A DNA stretch of 64,000 bases from Scilla litardierei (taxonomy: Eukaryota > Streptophyta > Magnoliopsida > Asparagales > Asparagaceae), in NCBI GenBank assembly GCA_030789695.1, contig CM061142.1, positions 282,598,165 through 282,662,164 on the forward strand. Reading direction: 5' to 3'. The notes under the pieces were generated by a model. It was not told the origin of the DNA. It made no database searches and saw nothing but the letters and a program-made list of their open reading frames with translations. Positions 19,231 to 29,779 of the stretch are shown here, in pieces (within the stretch, counting starts at the first letter, position 1; each line of letters starts with the position of its first letter). Position numbers and translations under genes: made by a program.

Positions 19231-19268
19231 TGATTCCAAGGACGGAATCATTTCTAAGTTGGGGAGGA
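19231..19268 (+). promoter_or_regulatory. Hairpin and polypurine tract, Tekay-1
   Basis: TGATTCC (19231-19237) pairs with GGAATCA (19244-19250) around AAGGAC. After TTTCTAAGTT comes the tract GGGGAGGA, abutting the LTR start at 19269. This tract should prime plus-strand DNA synthesis. The hairpin recurs with other stem bases in the tails of LTR-F and Tekay-2. Confidence 0.7.
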
Positions 19269-21584
19269 TGTAACGGTCGGTTTCCGATCGTACTTTCTTT
19301 GTGCACGTGCTCTTGATCGTGCACGTGTTTATTTTTGACTCTATTTGATTTTGAACGTTATTATGTGATATGTTGACGTGATCGTCTCTGAAAGTATTAG
19401 ATGGTGGAACAACTTTGGAACGACATATCTCGAGTCGTTCTTCAGCGATACTATTTTATTTGACGTGACGTCGTGACTTTCTGTTTTGACGCGAGACGTT
19501 TCTATTTTTAGTTTCGTCTCTCGACGTCGAAATTTAGATCCGTCTTCTCCACTCTCTTTCTTTCGTCGTCCCGAACACCCTATAATTATTTTAAAATTTT
19601 TGGACTTAATTTGACCTATTTTCCATTTTTTGAAAGTTTTAAATAATTTTAAAACCCATTTTTTAAGTGTTTTAATTACAATAAAATTCCTATATTATAA
19701 AAACGTATTAAAGAATTTTTTGACCAAATTTCAGAATTTTTGGCCGCACACAAATTTCGTGAGGGAGAGGAGAGTAATTTTAGATTAAATTAAATATTTT
19801 AATTATTTTAATTACGTTTTTCTTAAGCCCTAACCCTAACCCTAGCTCTAACCTATTTATATTAGCCCTAGGCTAGGTTATTTCCGCATTACACAAAACC
19901 CTAGCCGCCGTTTCCTCTCCCAAAGCTTCGTCGCAACGTTGCGCCGAACGTCCCAGTGCACGACCGACGGCCGCCCCCGCAAATACCAGTGCCCGACCGG
20001 AGCTGCTCCCCACATCGCCCGCTCGTAGCGCTCCGCTGCAAGCCCCCGCTGTCGCTCTACTCCAACCGAGGCCATCCCTTGGTCTGACCGAGAGAACAGC
20101 CCGCACCCCGCTTCGTTGCAGCCGCTCCGCACCCGCTAGCGCCTGACCGGTGGGATCTTCCGCACCGACCGAGAGGCCGCCCCGCATCCCCCCAAGCGCT
20201 GCACGCCCGCACCCCACAGCGTCCGACCGAGAGATCCGCTCGGTCTGACCGAGAGAAACCCTCGCACCGACGGTGTCCGACCGACAGCACTTCGTCGCAA
20301 CTTGGTTTCTTCCACACCAACTCATGTGGTGGGCCCCCAAGTTCTCCAGAGGTGTTGTGGGTCCCCCATTGACCCCTAGCACTGCTGTGGGCCCCCACTT
20401 GGGTGTGCTACTTTGCGGATTTACCGTCTACAACGTTGCGACACGTCGTAGGCCTTCGTCGCAAGTTTCGACTTTTGGGGAATCATGCGAGGACCAGATC
20501 TGAAGCTGAGGAGTCCTCCGATCAGAAACGAATTCCTATCTACGACAAACTCCGGTTCAGGTTGGTTCCCTGAAACTCGTAGAAACCCCCACAATAGCTG
20601 ACTAAACCCTAAAACTAAAAATCGTCAACTTGAACTAAAATTTATTTTTCCAGCACCAGTAAAACATTGAACAAATCTAGAAAATCGACGAATGGACTTT
20701 GTTGACTGTGCACATAGGATAGATCGTCGATTAGGCAGAAACATCAAAAATTGACTTTTGACGAATAGGATAGTCCTGATAACCTAGAAATGAACCCTAT
20801 TAGGATTTGATGAAATTGAGACCTGACATCGTCGCCGTGGCGATATTTCAGACGGACTTCCGCGGACGAGACGCTTCGAGAGGACGACACACTCGCCATT
20901 TCAGGCAAGTGTATCCACTTGCACTTTTGGCCGTGCTTAGGCCCTAGTTGGTTAGAATTGTTAACTGTGAACAAATAGAACCGGACGTGAAATGATAGCG
21001 TCCGGGACGCCCTTGACGGCTCAGACTTGACGACGAAGTCTGAGCCTGACAACGACAACTGTTGACATCATAGGACTATCTTGCGTGTGCGTTCGTGTGG
21101 ACACCCTAGAATAACAACTCCCTACACTTGTCATGTCGTGTCCTGTTACACAAAAAGCCTTCGGGCGTTTCGGATGCTTTTCCCCGCGAAAGTGATCCCT
21201 GTTACACAAAAAGCCTTCTGGCATTTCGGATGCTTTCCCCCACGAAAGTGATCCCTGTTACACAAAAAGCCTTCGGGCGTTTCGGATGCTTTCCCCCGCG
21301 AAAGTGATCCCTGTTACACAAAAAGCCTTCGGGCGTTTCGGATGCTTTCCCCGCGAAAGTGATCCCTGTTACACAAAAAGCCTTCAGGCATTTCGGATGT
21401 TTCCCTAGCGGAAGTGATCCATGTAATTCTTGTCCTGAGTTCCTGGGTTTGGGGTTTGAGCGTGCGCACGGCAAGAGGGTCTGATCCCCCTCGAACCGTA
21501 AGGCGTGAACCCTTTCATGTCTCACTTGTCTTGTCTCGTCTTGTCCCGTCACGTCCCGACTTGTCATGACACATGTAGGTTAGT
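19269..21584 (+). mobile_element. Tekay-1 3' LTR, copy B (3'-truncated)
   Basis: This starts TGTAACGG directly after the polypurine tract and follows copy A up to 'gtaggttagt', then breaks off. It has private differences (for example one GACGAGACGCTTG unit missing near 20868) absent from A and C. It includes the 56-bp repeats at 21145-21423. Confidence 0.85.
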
Positions 21585-21595
21585 CATGACACATG
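21563..21595 (+). repeat. 13-bp direct repeat at the B/C LTR junction
   Basis: GTCATGACACATG occurs at 21563-21575 and again at 21583-21595, where LTR copy B stops and copy C begins. The second copy looks like a templated filler made during end joining. Confidence 0.75.
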
Positions 21596-24492
21596 AACGT
21601 TATTGTGTGATATGTTGACGTGATCGTCTCTGAAAGTATTAGATGGTGGAACAACTTTGGAACGACATATCTCGAGTCGTTCTTCAGCGATACTATTTTA
21701 TTTGACGTGACGTCGCGACTTTCTGTTTTGACGCGAGATGTTTCTATTTTTAGTTTCGTCTCTCGACGTCGAAATTTAGATCCGTCTTCTCCACTCTCTT
21801 TCTTTCGTCGTCCCGAACACCCTATAATTATTTTAAAATTTTTGGATTTAATTTGACCTACTTTCCATTTTTTTGAAAGTTTTAAATAATTTTAAAACCC
21901 ATTTTTATAAGTGTTTTAATTACAATAAAATTCCTTTATTATAAAAACGTATTAAATAATTTTTTGACCAAATTTCAGAATTTTTGGCCGCACACAAATT
22001 TCGTGAGGGATAGGAGAGTAATTTTAGATTAAATTAAATATTTTAATTATTTTAATTACGTTTTTCTTAAGCCCTAACCCTAACCCTAGCTCTAACCTAT
22101 CTATATTAGCCCTAGGCTAGGTTATTTCCGCATTACACAAAACCCTAGCCGTCGTTTCCTCTCCCAAAGCTTCGTCGCAACGTTGCGACGAACGTCCCAG
22201 TGCACGACCGACAGCCGCCCCCGCAAATCCCAGTGCCCGACCGGAGCTGCTCCCCGCATCACCCGCTCGCAGTGCTCCGCTGCAAGCCCCCGTTGTCGCT
22301 CCGCTCCAACCGAGGCCATCCCTCGGTCTGACCGAGAGAACAGCCCGCACCCCGCTTCGTTGCAGCCGCTCCGCACCCGCTAGCGCCTGACCGGTGGGAT
22401 CTTCCGCACCGACCGAGAGGCCGCCCCGCATCCCCCCAAGCGCTGCACGCCCGCACCCCATAGCGTCCGACCGAGAGATCCACTCGGTCTGACCGAGAGA
22501 AACCCTCGCACCGACGGTGTCCGACCGACAGCACTTCGTCTCAACTTGGTTTCTTCCACACCAACTCCTGTGGTGGGCCCCCCAAGTTCTCCAGAGGTGT
22601 TGTGGGTCCCCCATTGACACCTAGCACTGCTGTGGGCCCCACTTGGGTGTGCTACTTCATGGATTTGCCGTCTACGACGTTGCGACACGTCGTAGGCCTT
22701 CGTCGCAAGTTTCGACTTTTGGGGAATCGTGCGAGGACCAGATCTGAAGCTGAGGAGTCCTCCGATCAGACACGACTTCCTATCTACGACAAACTCCGGT
22801 TCAGGTTGGTTCCCCGAAACTCGTAGAAACCCCCACAATAGCTGACTAAACCCTAAACTAAAAATCGTCAATTTGAACTAAAATTTATTTTTCCAGCACC
22901 AGTAAAACATTGAACAAATCTAGAAAATCGACGAATGGACTTTGTTGACTGTGCACATAGGATAGATCGTCGATTAGGCTGAAACATCAAAAATTGGCTT
23001 TTGACGAATAGGATAGTCCCGATAACCTAGAAATGAACCCTAATAGGATTTGATGAAATTGAGACCTGACACCGTCGCCGTGGCGATATTTCAGACGGAC
23101 TTCCGCGGACGAGACGCTTGGACGAGACGCTTCGAGAGGACGACACACTCGCCATTTCAGGCAAGTGTATCCACTTGCACTTTTGGCCGTGCTTAGGCCC
23201 TAGTTGGTTAGAATTGTTAACTGTGAACAAATAGAACCGGACGTGAAATGATAGCGTCCGGGACGCCCTTGACGGCTCAGACTTGACGACGAAGTCTGAG
23301 CCTGACAACGACAACTGTTGACATCATATGACTATCTTGCGTGTGCGTGCGTGTGGACACCCTAGAATAACAACTCCCTACACTTGTCATGTCGTGTCCT
23401 GTTACACAAAAAGCCTTCGGGTGTTTCGGATGCTTTTCCCCGCGAAAGTGATCCCTGTTACACAAAAAGCCTTCGGGCATTTCGGATGCTTTCCCCTGCG
23501 AAAGTGATCCCTGTTACACAAAAAGCCTTCGGGCGTTTCGGATGCTTTACCCCGCGAAAGTGATCCCTGTTACACAAAAAGCCTTCGGGCGTTTCGGATG
23601 CTTTCCCCCGTGAAAGTGATCCCTGTTACACAAAAAGCCTTCGGGCGTTTCGGATGTTTCCCTAGCGGAAGTGATCCATGTAATTCTTGTCCTGAGTTCC
23701 TGGGTTTGGGGTTGGGTTGAGCGTGCGCACGACAAGAGGGTCTGATCCCCCTCGAACCGTAAGGCGTGAACCCTTTCGTGTCTCACTTGTCTTGTCTCGT
23801 CTTGTCCCGTCCCGTCCCGACTTGTCATGACACCTGTAGGTTAGTTCCGTAGTTCGTAGCTCACGCTACGACTACTACTTGCTGCATTTTACTTTCCTGC
23901 TGCGTTACTCCTGTTTGTTACTCAGTTATAACCTCAGCATGTTAATCAAACAGTAAAACGTTGTCTAAAAGTTGATACACTTGTAGTTTGGTCTAACCCT
24001 TTTTGTAGACCTTACCTGACGTACAGTTCCTTCTGTTGGTGTTGTACGTCAGGTGTTGAGCCAGAGTACGTCGACGAGGCGGACTTGCCAGCAGACGGAG
24101 AGCCGGAGGACGTTGATCCGGAGTACGACCCAGAGGAGGACCAGAGTTAGAGACCTCTAGTTGCTGATCCAGAGTTCTGTTCCAGTTTAGATTGGGTGCG
24201 TAGCACCTGTTGTTTTTCTTGTCTAGGTTAGGTGCTTGCACTGGTAGTTTCTTTTTCTGCAGTTGTAGCCCTTCGGGCGTTTTAGACTCTCAGTACTTTT
24301 TGGATGTTATTTTGGAATAAAATGAAACGCTATCGCTTTCAGTACTTTTATTGTTTCGTACTAACTTGCAGGGACCTGTTTCCTTCGGTTTGGAATACCA
24401 CAGACGCTTATTGGGTCTGGGCTCTCTGCCCCGGCCTAAGCGGGCCTTAGTCACGCTTCGCCTCCGTCCTTTTTGGGAAGCGGGGCGTGACA
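21595..24492 (+). mobile_element. Tekay-1 3' LTR, copy C (5'-truncated)
   Basis: This corresponds to copy A from 11545 to its end, lacking the first 84 bp. It is nearly identical to A, including features missing from B. It ends GGGCGTGACA before the GAGGA target duplication, so A and C are the outer ends of the inserted unit. Confidence 0.85.
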
Positions 24493-24846
24493 GAGGATCA
24501 GGCTGGAAATCATGAGGTGGGTCAGTTCCAATTTGACGAATGAGGCTCTGAAGGAAAGGCAGGTCACGTTCGACTGACTGTTGAGTCATCGCACCACCAT
24601 ATCCTGCTAGTAGGAGCATAGCGGAGAACTGGTCGGCTTGGTCATCGTCATGGAACGTAACCTCGTATTCTGCGTCGCCTATGTAAAGGGGTACATGGGG
24701 AGTGGGGTGGTGGGTGGTGCAGAAGTATTGGTGGATGATTCGACGACAATGTCGGTTTGAGTGGGAAAGCGTGTGCGACGTGTATGCCTGGTAGGCCTAG
24801 GGTTTGATGTGCCGGTGTTGGTGGGTCTAGCACGGCGTGGAGGCAT
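24493..24846 (-). pseudogene. Tat-1 accessory ORF, 5' part
   Basis: On the minus strand an ATG at 24846 opens MPPRRARPTNTGTSNPRPTR, a basic, proline/threonine-rich start. After a 1-nt frameshift near a C-run (about 24700) it continues VPLYIGDAEYEVTFHDDD, then AMLLLAGYGGAM and RDLPFLQSLIRQIG, up to the Tekay-1 insertion. It resumes at 11460 and ends at 11398. The whole is about 140 codons, lying between integrase and the 3' LTR, where Athila/Tat elements may carry extra (env-like) ORFs. I do not recognise the protein. No signal peptide or membrane segment is evident. Confidence 0.55.
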
Positions 24847-26031
24847 TATGCAAGCAGAGGAGAATAGTGATGTACTATGTAAAGCAAATAGGGGAACGAA
24901 TTTACCGATTAGAATAAGATGGCGTTGTGTTCGGTGTCGTGATTGCCGCCGATCCGGAGTATCCCCAAGCTTTTCAAAGAAGTGTCCTCTTACGTTGGCA
25001 ATTCATACCTGAAATAGGGATAGGGAGGACTTCAGTATATGTAGGCGTAAACAAGTAAATTCTATGCAAAAAGGTGCTCGGTTGGAGATTAAGCCAGAGG
25101 TGGCGGTCATGTGGAGAGAAGGAGCGGCTTTTGGAGAGTTGGCGACGGCTGTGGGGACGGAGAGGGGTTAGGTCGAGCGAAGGGAAGTGGGGTGATTAGG
25201 TTACAGCTTTGAAAAGGCACAAGCGGGTTTGGTTGAAAGGCGCAGCGACCCCATAAGTAGGGGTATAGGACTTGGTCCAAGCTATAAGGTTGCTCGGTCG
25301 AGTAAGTTGGAGGTAAGATAACTCGGGCCGAGCAATACGATTGCTCGGTCGAGTAAGCTGCAGAAAGAAAGAGATAAAAATGTGAGGACACTCCTTCAGC
25401 CTGCTCAGTCGAGCAGAGGGTTACTCGGTCGGGCTGAAAAACTGCTCGGACCGAGTCACAAATGATCGGCCCAGGTTGACAGAGTGATGATTTTTCGACA
25501 TTTCCAAAAGCATGTAGTACTCGACCAAGAAGCAGCCCGCTCGGTCAAGTCGCCAATTGCTCGGGCCGAGCTGATAATTATCGATCTGGTTGGCAGAGTG
25601 ACGTTTTCTCCTCAACTTCGAAAGCCTGTAGCACTCGACCGAGTAATGCGTTGCTCGGACCGAGTCGATTCTACTCGGACCAAGCAGAAGACTGCTCGGG
25701 CCATGTTGAAATAACACTCTTCCTTTCTTTTTTCCGTGTCTGCTTTGCTCGACCGAGTAGTGGAGCTGCTCGGTCGAGTCACATGTGCCTTTTCTGCCCC
25801 AATTTCATGGGCTATCTCCTACTGTGCTCCATCTTCCTCCTAATGATCTGCTCTCATATCTAACCTGTACAAAGTAGAAATTCATCAATTTTTCTGTGGT
25901 TTTCAAAATTTTATTTCTAAAATATATATAATAAGAATAAGAAACCGAAAAAGAAGATCCGAAATCCAAGAATTGGGTTGCCTCCCAATAAGCGCTCGTT
26001 TTTAGTCGTGAGCTCGACTCCCCTTAATTTA
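24847..26031 (-). mobile_element. Tat-1 region between integrase and accessory ORF, with palindrome array
   Basis: No gene is seen. From 25290 to 25785 there are about 15 copies of GCTCGGTCGAGT / GCTCGGACCGAG-type motifs, the same family as in the Tat-1 LTRs. The GGGTTGCCTCCCAATAAGCG at 25976-25995 is a phrase typical of the post-integrase region of plant Athila/Tat elements (reverse complement). Confidence 0.6.
25290..25785 (-). repeat. Internal GCTCGG(A/T)CCGAGC-type palindrome array of Tat-1
   Basis: The motifs match those of the Tat-1 LTR array but occur in internal DNA, about 450 bp upstream (minus strand) of the accessory ORF start at 24846. Spacing is irregular, 20-50 bp. Confidence 0.8.
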
Positions 26032-26621
26032 TCAGTTGTTGTCGGGGAATCCCTCGAGGAAGTATGTCTCCTCCGGTCCTATAGGTTCTCCAGCTCTGTA
26101 AGGTTTAATTCTCTGAACGTTAACCTTGAAGTTTTCGTTCTTTCCTTCAAGCTCAACGGCACCTCCTGGCGATAAGCTCACTATCTTGTAGGGGCCAGAC
26201 CACCTCGATTTTAACTTCCCAGGGAAGAGGCGTAGTCTTGAGTTATATAGAAGTACCTGGTCACCGACATCATGGCGAACAACCGTGATATTTCTATCAT
26301 GATAGGCATTGGTCCTCTCTTTGTATATCTTTGCATTTTCATAGGCATGACGCCGAATTTAGTCCAACTCAATGCTATAAAGGGCTCATCTGGTGGCGGC
26401 GCTTTGGTAGTCAAAATTTATTTTCTCTATCGCCCAATATGCTCTATGCTCCAATTCTACCGGAAGGTGGCAAGCTTTTCCATACACTAGTCTGTATGGG
26501 GTTATGCCGATGGGAGTTTTGAAGGCAGTGCAGTATGCCCAAAGGACATCGTCCAACTTGTACGACCAATCCTTCCTTGAGGCGCTAACTGTTTTTTCCA
26601 GGATGATTTTTATTTCTTTAC
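26032..26621 (-). pseudogene. pol: Tat-1 integrase, C-terminal part
   Basis: The minus strand reads [20 protein letters not shown], then [40 protein letters not shown] and SRWSGPYKIVSLSPGGAVEL, ending at TGA 26032-26034. This is the end of an Athila/Tat integrase. Two stops interrupt it (after SAATR and after SIELD). The zinc finger and catalytic core (D, D, E) are missing: the frame starts just after the position of the catalytic Glu and joins copia-2 DNA at 26622. RT/RNase H of the same element resumes at 41768. Confidence 0.8.
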
Positions 26622-26959
26622 CTTCATTGTCCCTTCATGACAAATCTCCAAGGTGTGCCAAATATCATTTGCCGTTTTGCACATGGAGATGCGGTTGAAC
26701 TCACTAGCTGAGAGAGCGCAATGTAATGCATTCATAGCTCTCGCATTGAACTTGATTGAGTCCTTCCCGCCTTTGTCCTTGAAGCCGCAGGAGTAGTGGG
26801 CTTCTCAAATGGCACCTCTGTGATGTCACATAGGTCTTGAGCCTCACGGTAAATCATCATTCTGATCTTCCAACTAGGGTAGTTGGTTCCATTGAAGAGC
26901 GGGGGTCGAACGGTTGAGTGACCTTCTTCATGAGACGCGGATGAGGCGTTGAATGCCAT
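26622..26959 (-). pseudogene. Copia-2 second gag copy, N-terminal part
   Basis: It starts MAFNASSASHEEGHSTVRPP and is near-identical to the gag start at 31845. A frameshift follows KAG near 26760, as in the other copy. The frame then reads MNALHCALSASEFNRISMCK up to EICHEGTMK, where it breaks against Tat-1 integrase. It lies downstream of LTR 26996-28846 on the minus strand, giving an LTR-gag-LTR-gag' order. Confidence 0.85.
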
Positions 26960-26977
26960 CGTTGCAGTATGCTTTAA

Positions 26978-26993
26978 CCTCGCTCTGATACCA
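26978..26993 (-). promoter_or_regulatory. Primer binding site, copia-2 (LTR 26996-28846)
   Basis: The complement reads TGGTATCAGAGCGAGG, the intact initiator tRNA-Met site, 2 nt after the LTR end. Confidence 0.9.
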
Positions 26994-26995
26994 AT

Positions 26996-28846
26996 TGTAG
27001 GGATCGTCTAACCCTTGCAATACTAACAACACACACTAGAGGGGGGTGAATAGTGTAATGGCAATAAAATTGTCCAATTAAAATTTAACTTGCAAATGCG
27101 GAATTATAAATGCAAGAGGAATTAAATGGCACAATCAATTCAAACGCAAACACAAAGTTTTACCCTGGTTCCCCAAACTTGGGTACATCCAGCCACACCA
27201 ATATTCACTATATTCCCACACAGAGAAGTGAATACAAATCTCACAAGGAGATACCCCACAAAGAGGATTTATGCCCTACACAAGGACCCAACCAATCCTA
27301 CACAAGGATCAAGACTCCCACACAGAGAATCACTAACTTCCACTCAGAGAATTAGGGTTAGCCCTACACTAGGACACTAGAACTCCCACAAAGAGAGTTA
27401 ATTCCCACAAAGAGAATTCCCTAGTCCCATAAAGAGACAACCTCCCACAAAGAGAGAAACTCCCACAAAGAGAGTATCCTAATCCCACAAAGAGAAATAG
27501 GAAAACAAATTACACCATGTAAAGTAAATACTCTTACCTATGCCTTGAGATGCTTACTCATGAATGAATGCAAGGCATGGAAGAGGATCTCCAAGTGTTG
27601 GAATATGCTTGAGAGCACTTGGATGATTTCCCTTGAGCTGGACTTCAATGCATGAAGAGAGATGAATGCTCAATAGAGGGAAATGAGGGAGCTTGAGAGT
27701 GGCTTAAAGATCTCTTGAGATTTTCAATAGAATCAAGAGTTATCAAGTGTTGTCAAGAAGTTTAAGCAAAGGCAGCACACTCATATATATAGGAATCCTA
27801 TATCAAGCCCAAAAACCCAAAGAAACAGCCAAATAAACGAATCTGCAACAGCTAGAAACTGGTTGAAAACGACAGGAACAGTCGACTGATGATCATAAGA
27901 CAGTCGACTGATCAACGGCTAGAAAATATCCAACGGCTATAATCTGAGCCAGGACAGTCGATTGACGAAGTTAATACAGTCGACTGACAAACAGGACAGG
28001 CGCCTGTTAACCCTTCAGCAGACGACTGCTGCAGGGGATGGATCGAAACAGAGAGCAGCATTCTTTCTCTAATTCTTCGCACAGGCGACTGCTGTTAATA
28101 CTACAGTCAACTGTCAAACAGTCAGGCGACTGTATATTCTTCATCAGTCGACTACTGTAAAATATGGAGAGAAGACAGAGAGATGCAGTGATTGCACTTA
28201 CGCTAGACAGGCGACTGTTGGCCAATTTCCAGGTGGCTGTAAATATACATGCGACTGTAAACTGATCGTCAGGCGACTGTGCGTAAAGCTCAAGTTTGAG
28301 TCAATTGAAATGTTGACTTGAGCTGTGCATATCAGGCTACTGTAGAAGGATCTACAGGCGACTGGAAATCACCCAGTCGGTTGTGTTTCCCTCATCAGGC
28401 GACTGACGGAAAGCCAGAGACTCCAAGTGAGTCTTTGGACAGAGTGAACCTATTGGGTTGGATTCTATGATAATCCTAAGGTTCACTAAGATGGTTAAAT
28501 GCAAGTGCATGAATGAGCAAACCATCTAGCAAGGCATTACATTAACCCTAGACTCAAAAGAGAGAAAGCAATAAAGTAAATTACATGGATTACAATGCTT
28601 TCTTAAGAGTCTAAGTCTTCAATCATGATGCCTTGATTGCTCTCCACCATCTCCAAGCTTTGACACTCCTTGAGTCCAAACTTTGGCCCTTCTTCACAAG
28701 ATGTCCATTCTTACACCAAGTGATTAGTCTCCAAGAAAGATATCCTTGAAATAAACTGAGAGACTAAAACATGAGATTCATTAGCAACAACATAATGTTG
28801 TGATCATCATCAAAATAAGATTGGTATGAAACACCAATACTCAACA
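26996..28846 (-). mobile_element. Copia-2 LTR (inner, complete)
   Basis: The minus strand reads TGTTGAGTATTGG ... CCCTACA, 1851 bp. It is preceded on the minus strand by a polypurine tract (AAAAAGGGGGAGAT) and followed by a primer site. It therefore acts as 3' LTR for 28847-31881 and 5' LTR for the gag copy at 26622-26959. The palindrome array is at about 27894-28398 and the TATA complement (CATATATATAGG) at 27782-27793. Confidence 0.88.
27894..28398 (-). repeat. CAGTCGACTG/CAGTCGCCTG array, copia-2 inner LTR
   Basis: About 18 motif copies. On the plus strand the variant is CAGGCGACTG, meaning CAGTCGCCTG in the sense of the element, the same direction as in copia-1. Confidence 0.85.
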
Positions 28847-29779
28847 ATCTCCCCCTTTTTGATGATGACACACATTATGTAAATCATAAAGAATTAAAGC
28901 ACAATGCTAATGATCTCCCTCTACTTACATGCACCAATTATATAATGAGCTACACAAAGGTAAATAATCATAATACCAATAAAAACATGGTGAAATATAA
29001 TAGGCATGGATTACATAAACCAATTGCAAAGAATAAAGACATGCAAACATGAATGGTTTATCTAATCCCATATGTCTCTCCCTATAGAGATATCTCTCCC
29101 CATATACATATGTATATATCTCTCCCCCTATAGATATGATCACATAATGCATATATCTCTCCCCCCCTTGACATCGTCAAAAAGGTGGACATCAAAAATA
29201 TCCCCCTTTGTCATCTTAACCAAGATGTGACAATATGCAAGAAACGAAAGATATGTATGATACCAAATTTAAAATTTTAGTGGGTATCAATTCATTATCA
29301 CATGCTCCCCCTAGATCATAGAAATGGTCAACTTTTGACTTCTAGGATCTACTACCAATTAATTAATGGAGCCATGGGCCTAAAAAGTGTATCAAAGCAA
29401 TAGATATGGAAAAATCAAGCTTCAAAGTTACACAAGGATATTGCCAAAAACAATGAGACATGAAACAAGTTGGCAATAAACAAGAGGTTTGGTTTGAGAC
29501 CCAAAATAACCAAATGTAAATAATGATCTCAAATAACCTCCGAAATAAGAGTTAAAATATGTCTTAAAATAATTTAAACATATAATATATTAACTCCCCC
29601 ATTGACATACACATGGATCAAAAATGCATGCATGTCAATAAACCCCAAGGTCCCCATTTTCATGACAAGAAATAAATTTGAAAATATTTTCAAAATCATG
29701 AAACACACACAATCAATGGGTATGCATAAAATAAATATAGAAGCACAATACCCATGCAATATGCATATGTGTGAGGAAC
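28847..29779 (-). mobile_element. Copia-2 3' internal region, pol missing
   Basis: It begins (plus side) with the polypurine tract complement ATCTCCCCCTTTTTGATGATG. It is AT-rich and has no RT, integrase or RNase H motif on either strand. Gag ends at 29780, so the whole pol has been lost. Copia-2 is a gag-only, non-autonomous unit. Confidence 0.75.

Larger units (their letters stand above)
11461..24492 (+). mobile_element. Tekay-1: chromovirus-like Ty3/gypsy retrotransposon with a mosaic 3' LTR
   Basis: The element is 13,032 bp and flanked by GAGGA. The order is 5' LTR (11461-14441), primer site, gag, intron, protease-RT-RNase H-integrase with a second intron, chromodomain-like tail, polypurine tract, then two overlapping LTR copies (19269-21584 and 21595-24492). 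The pol order PR-RT-RH-INT places it in Ty3/gypsy. The C-terminal WRHGSPGESTWEREDDM block and the integrase type suggest the Tekay/Del chromovirus clade. It lies inside an accessory ORF of Tat-1. Confidence 0.9.
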
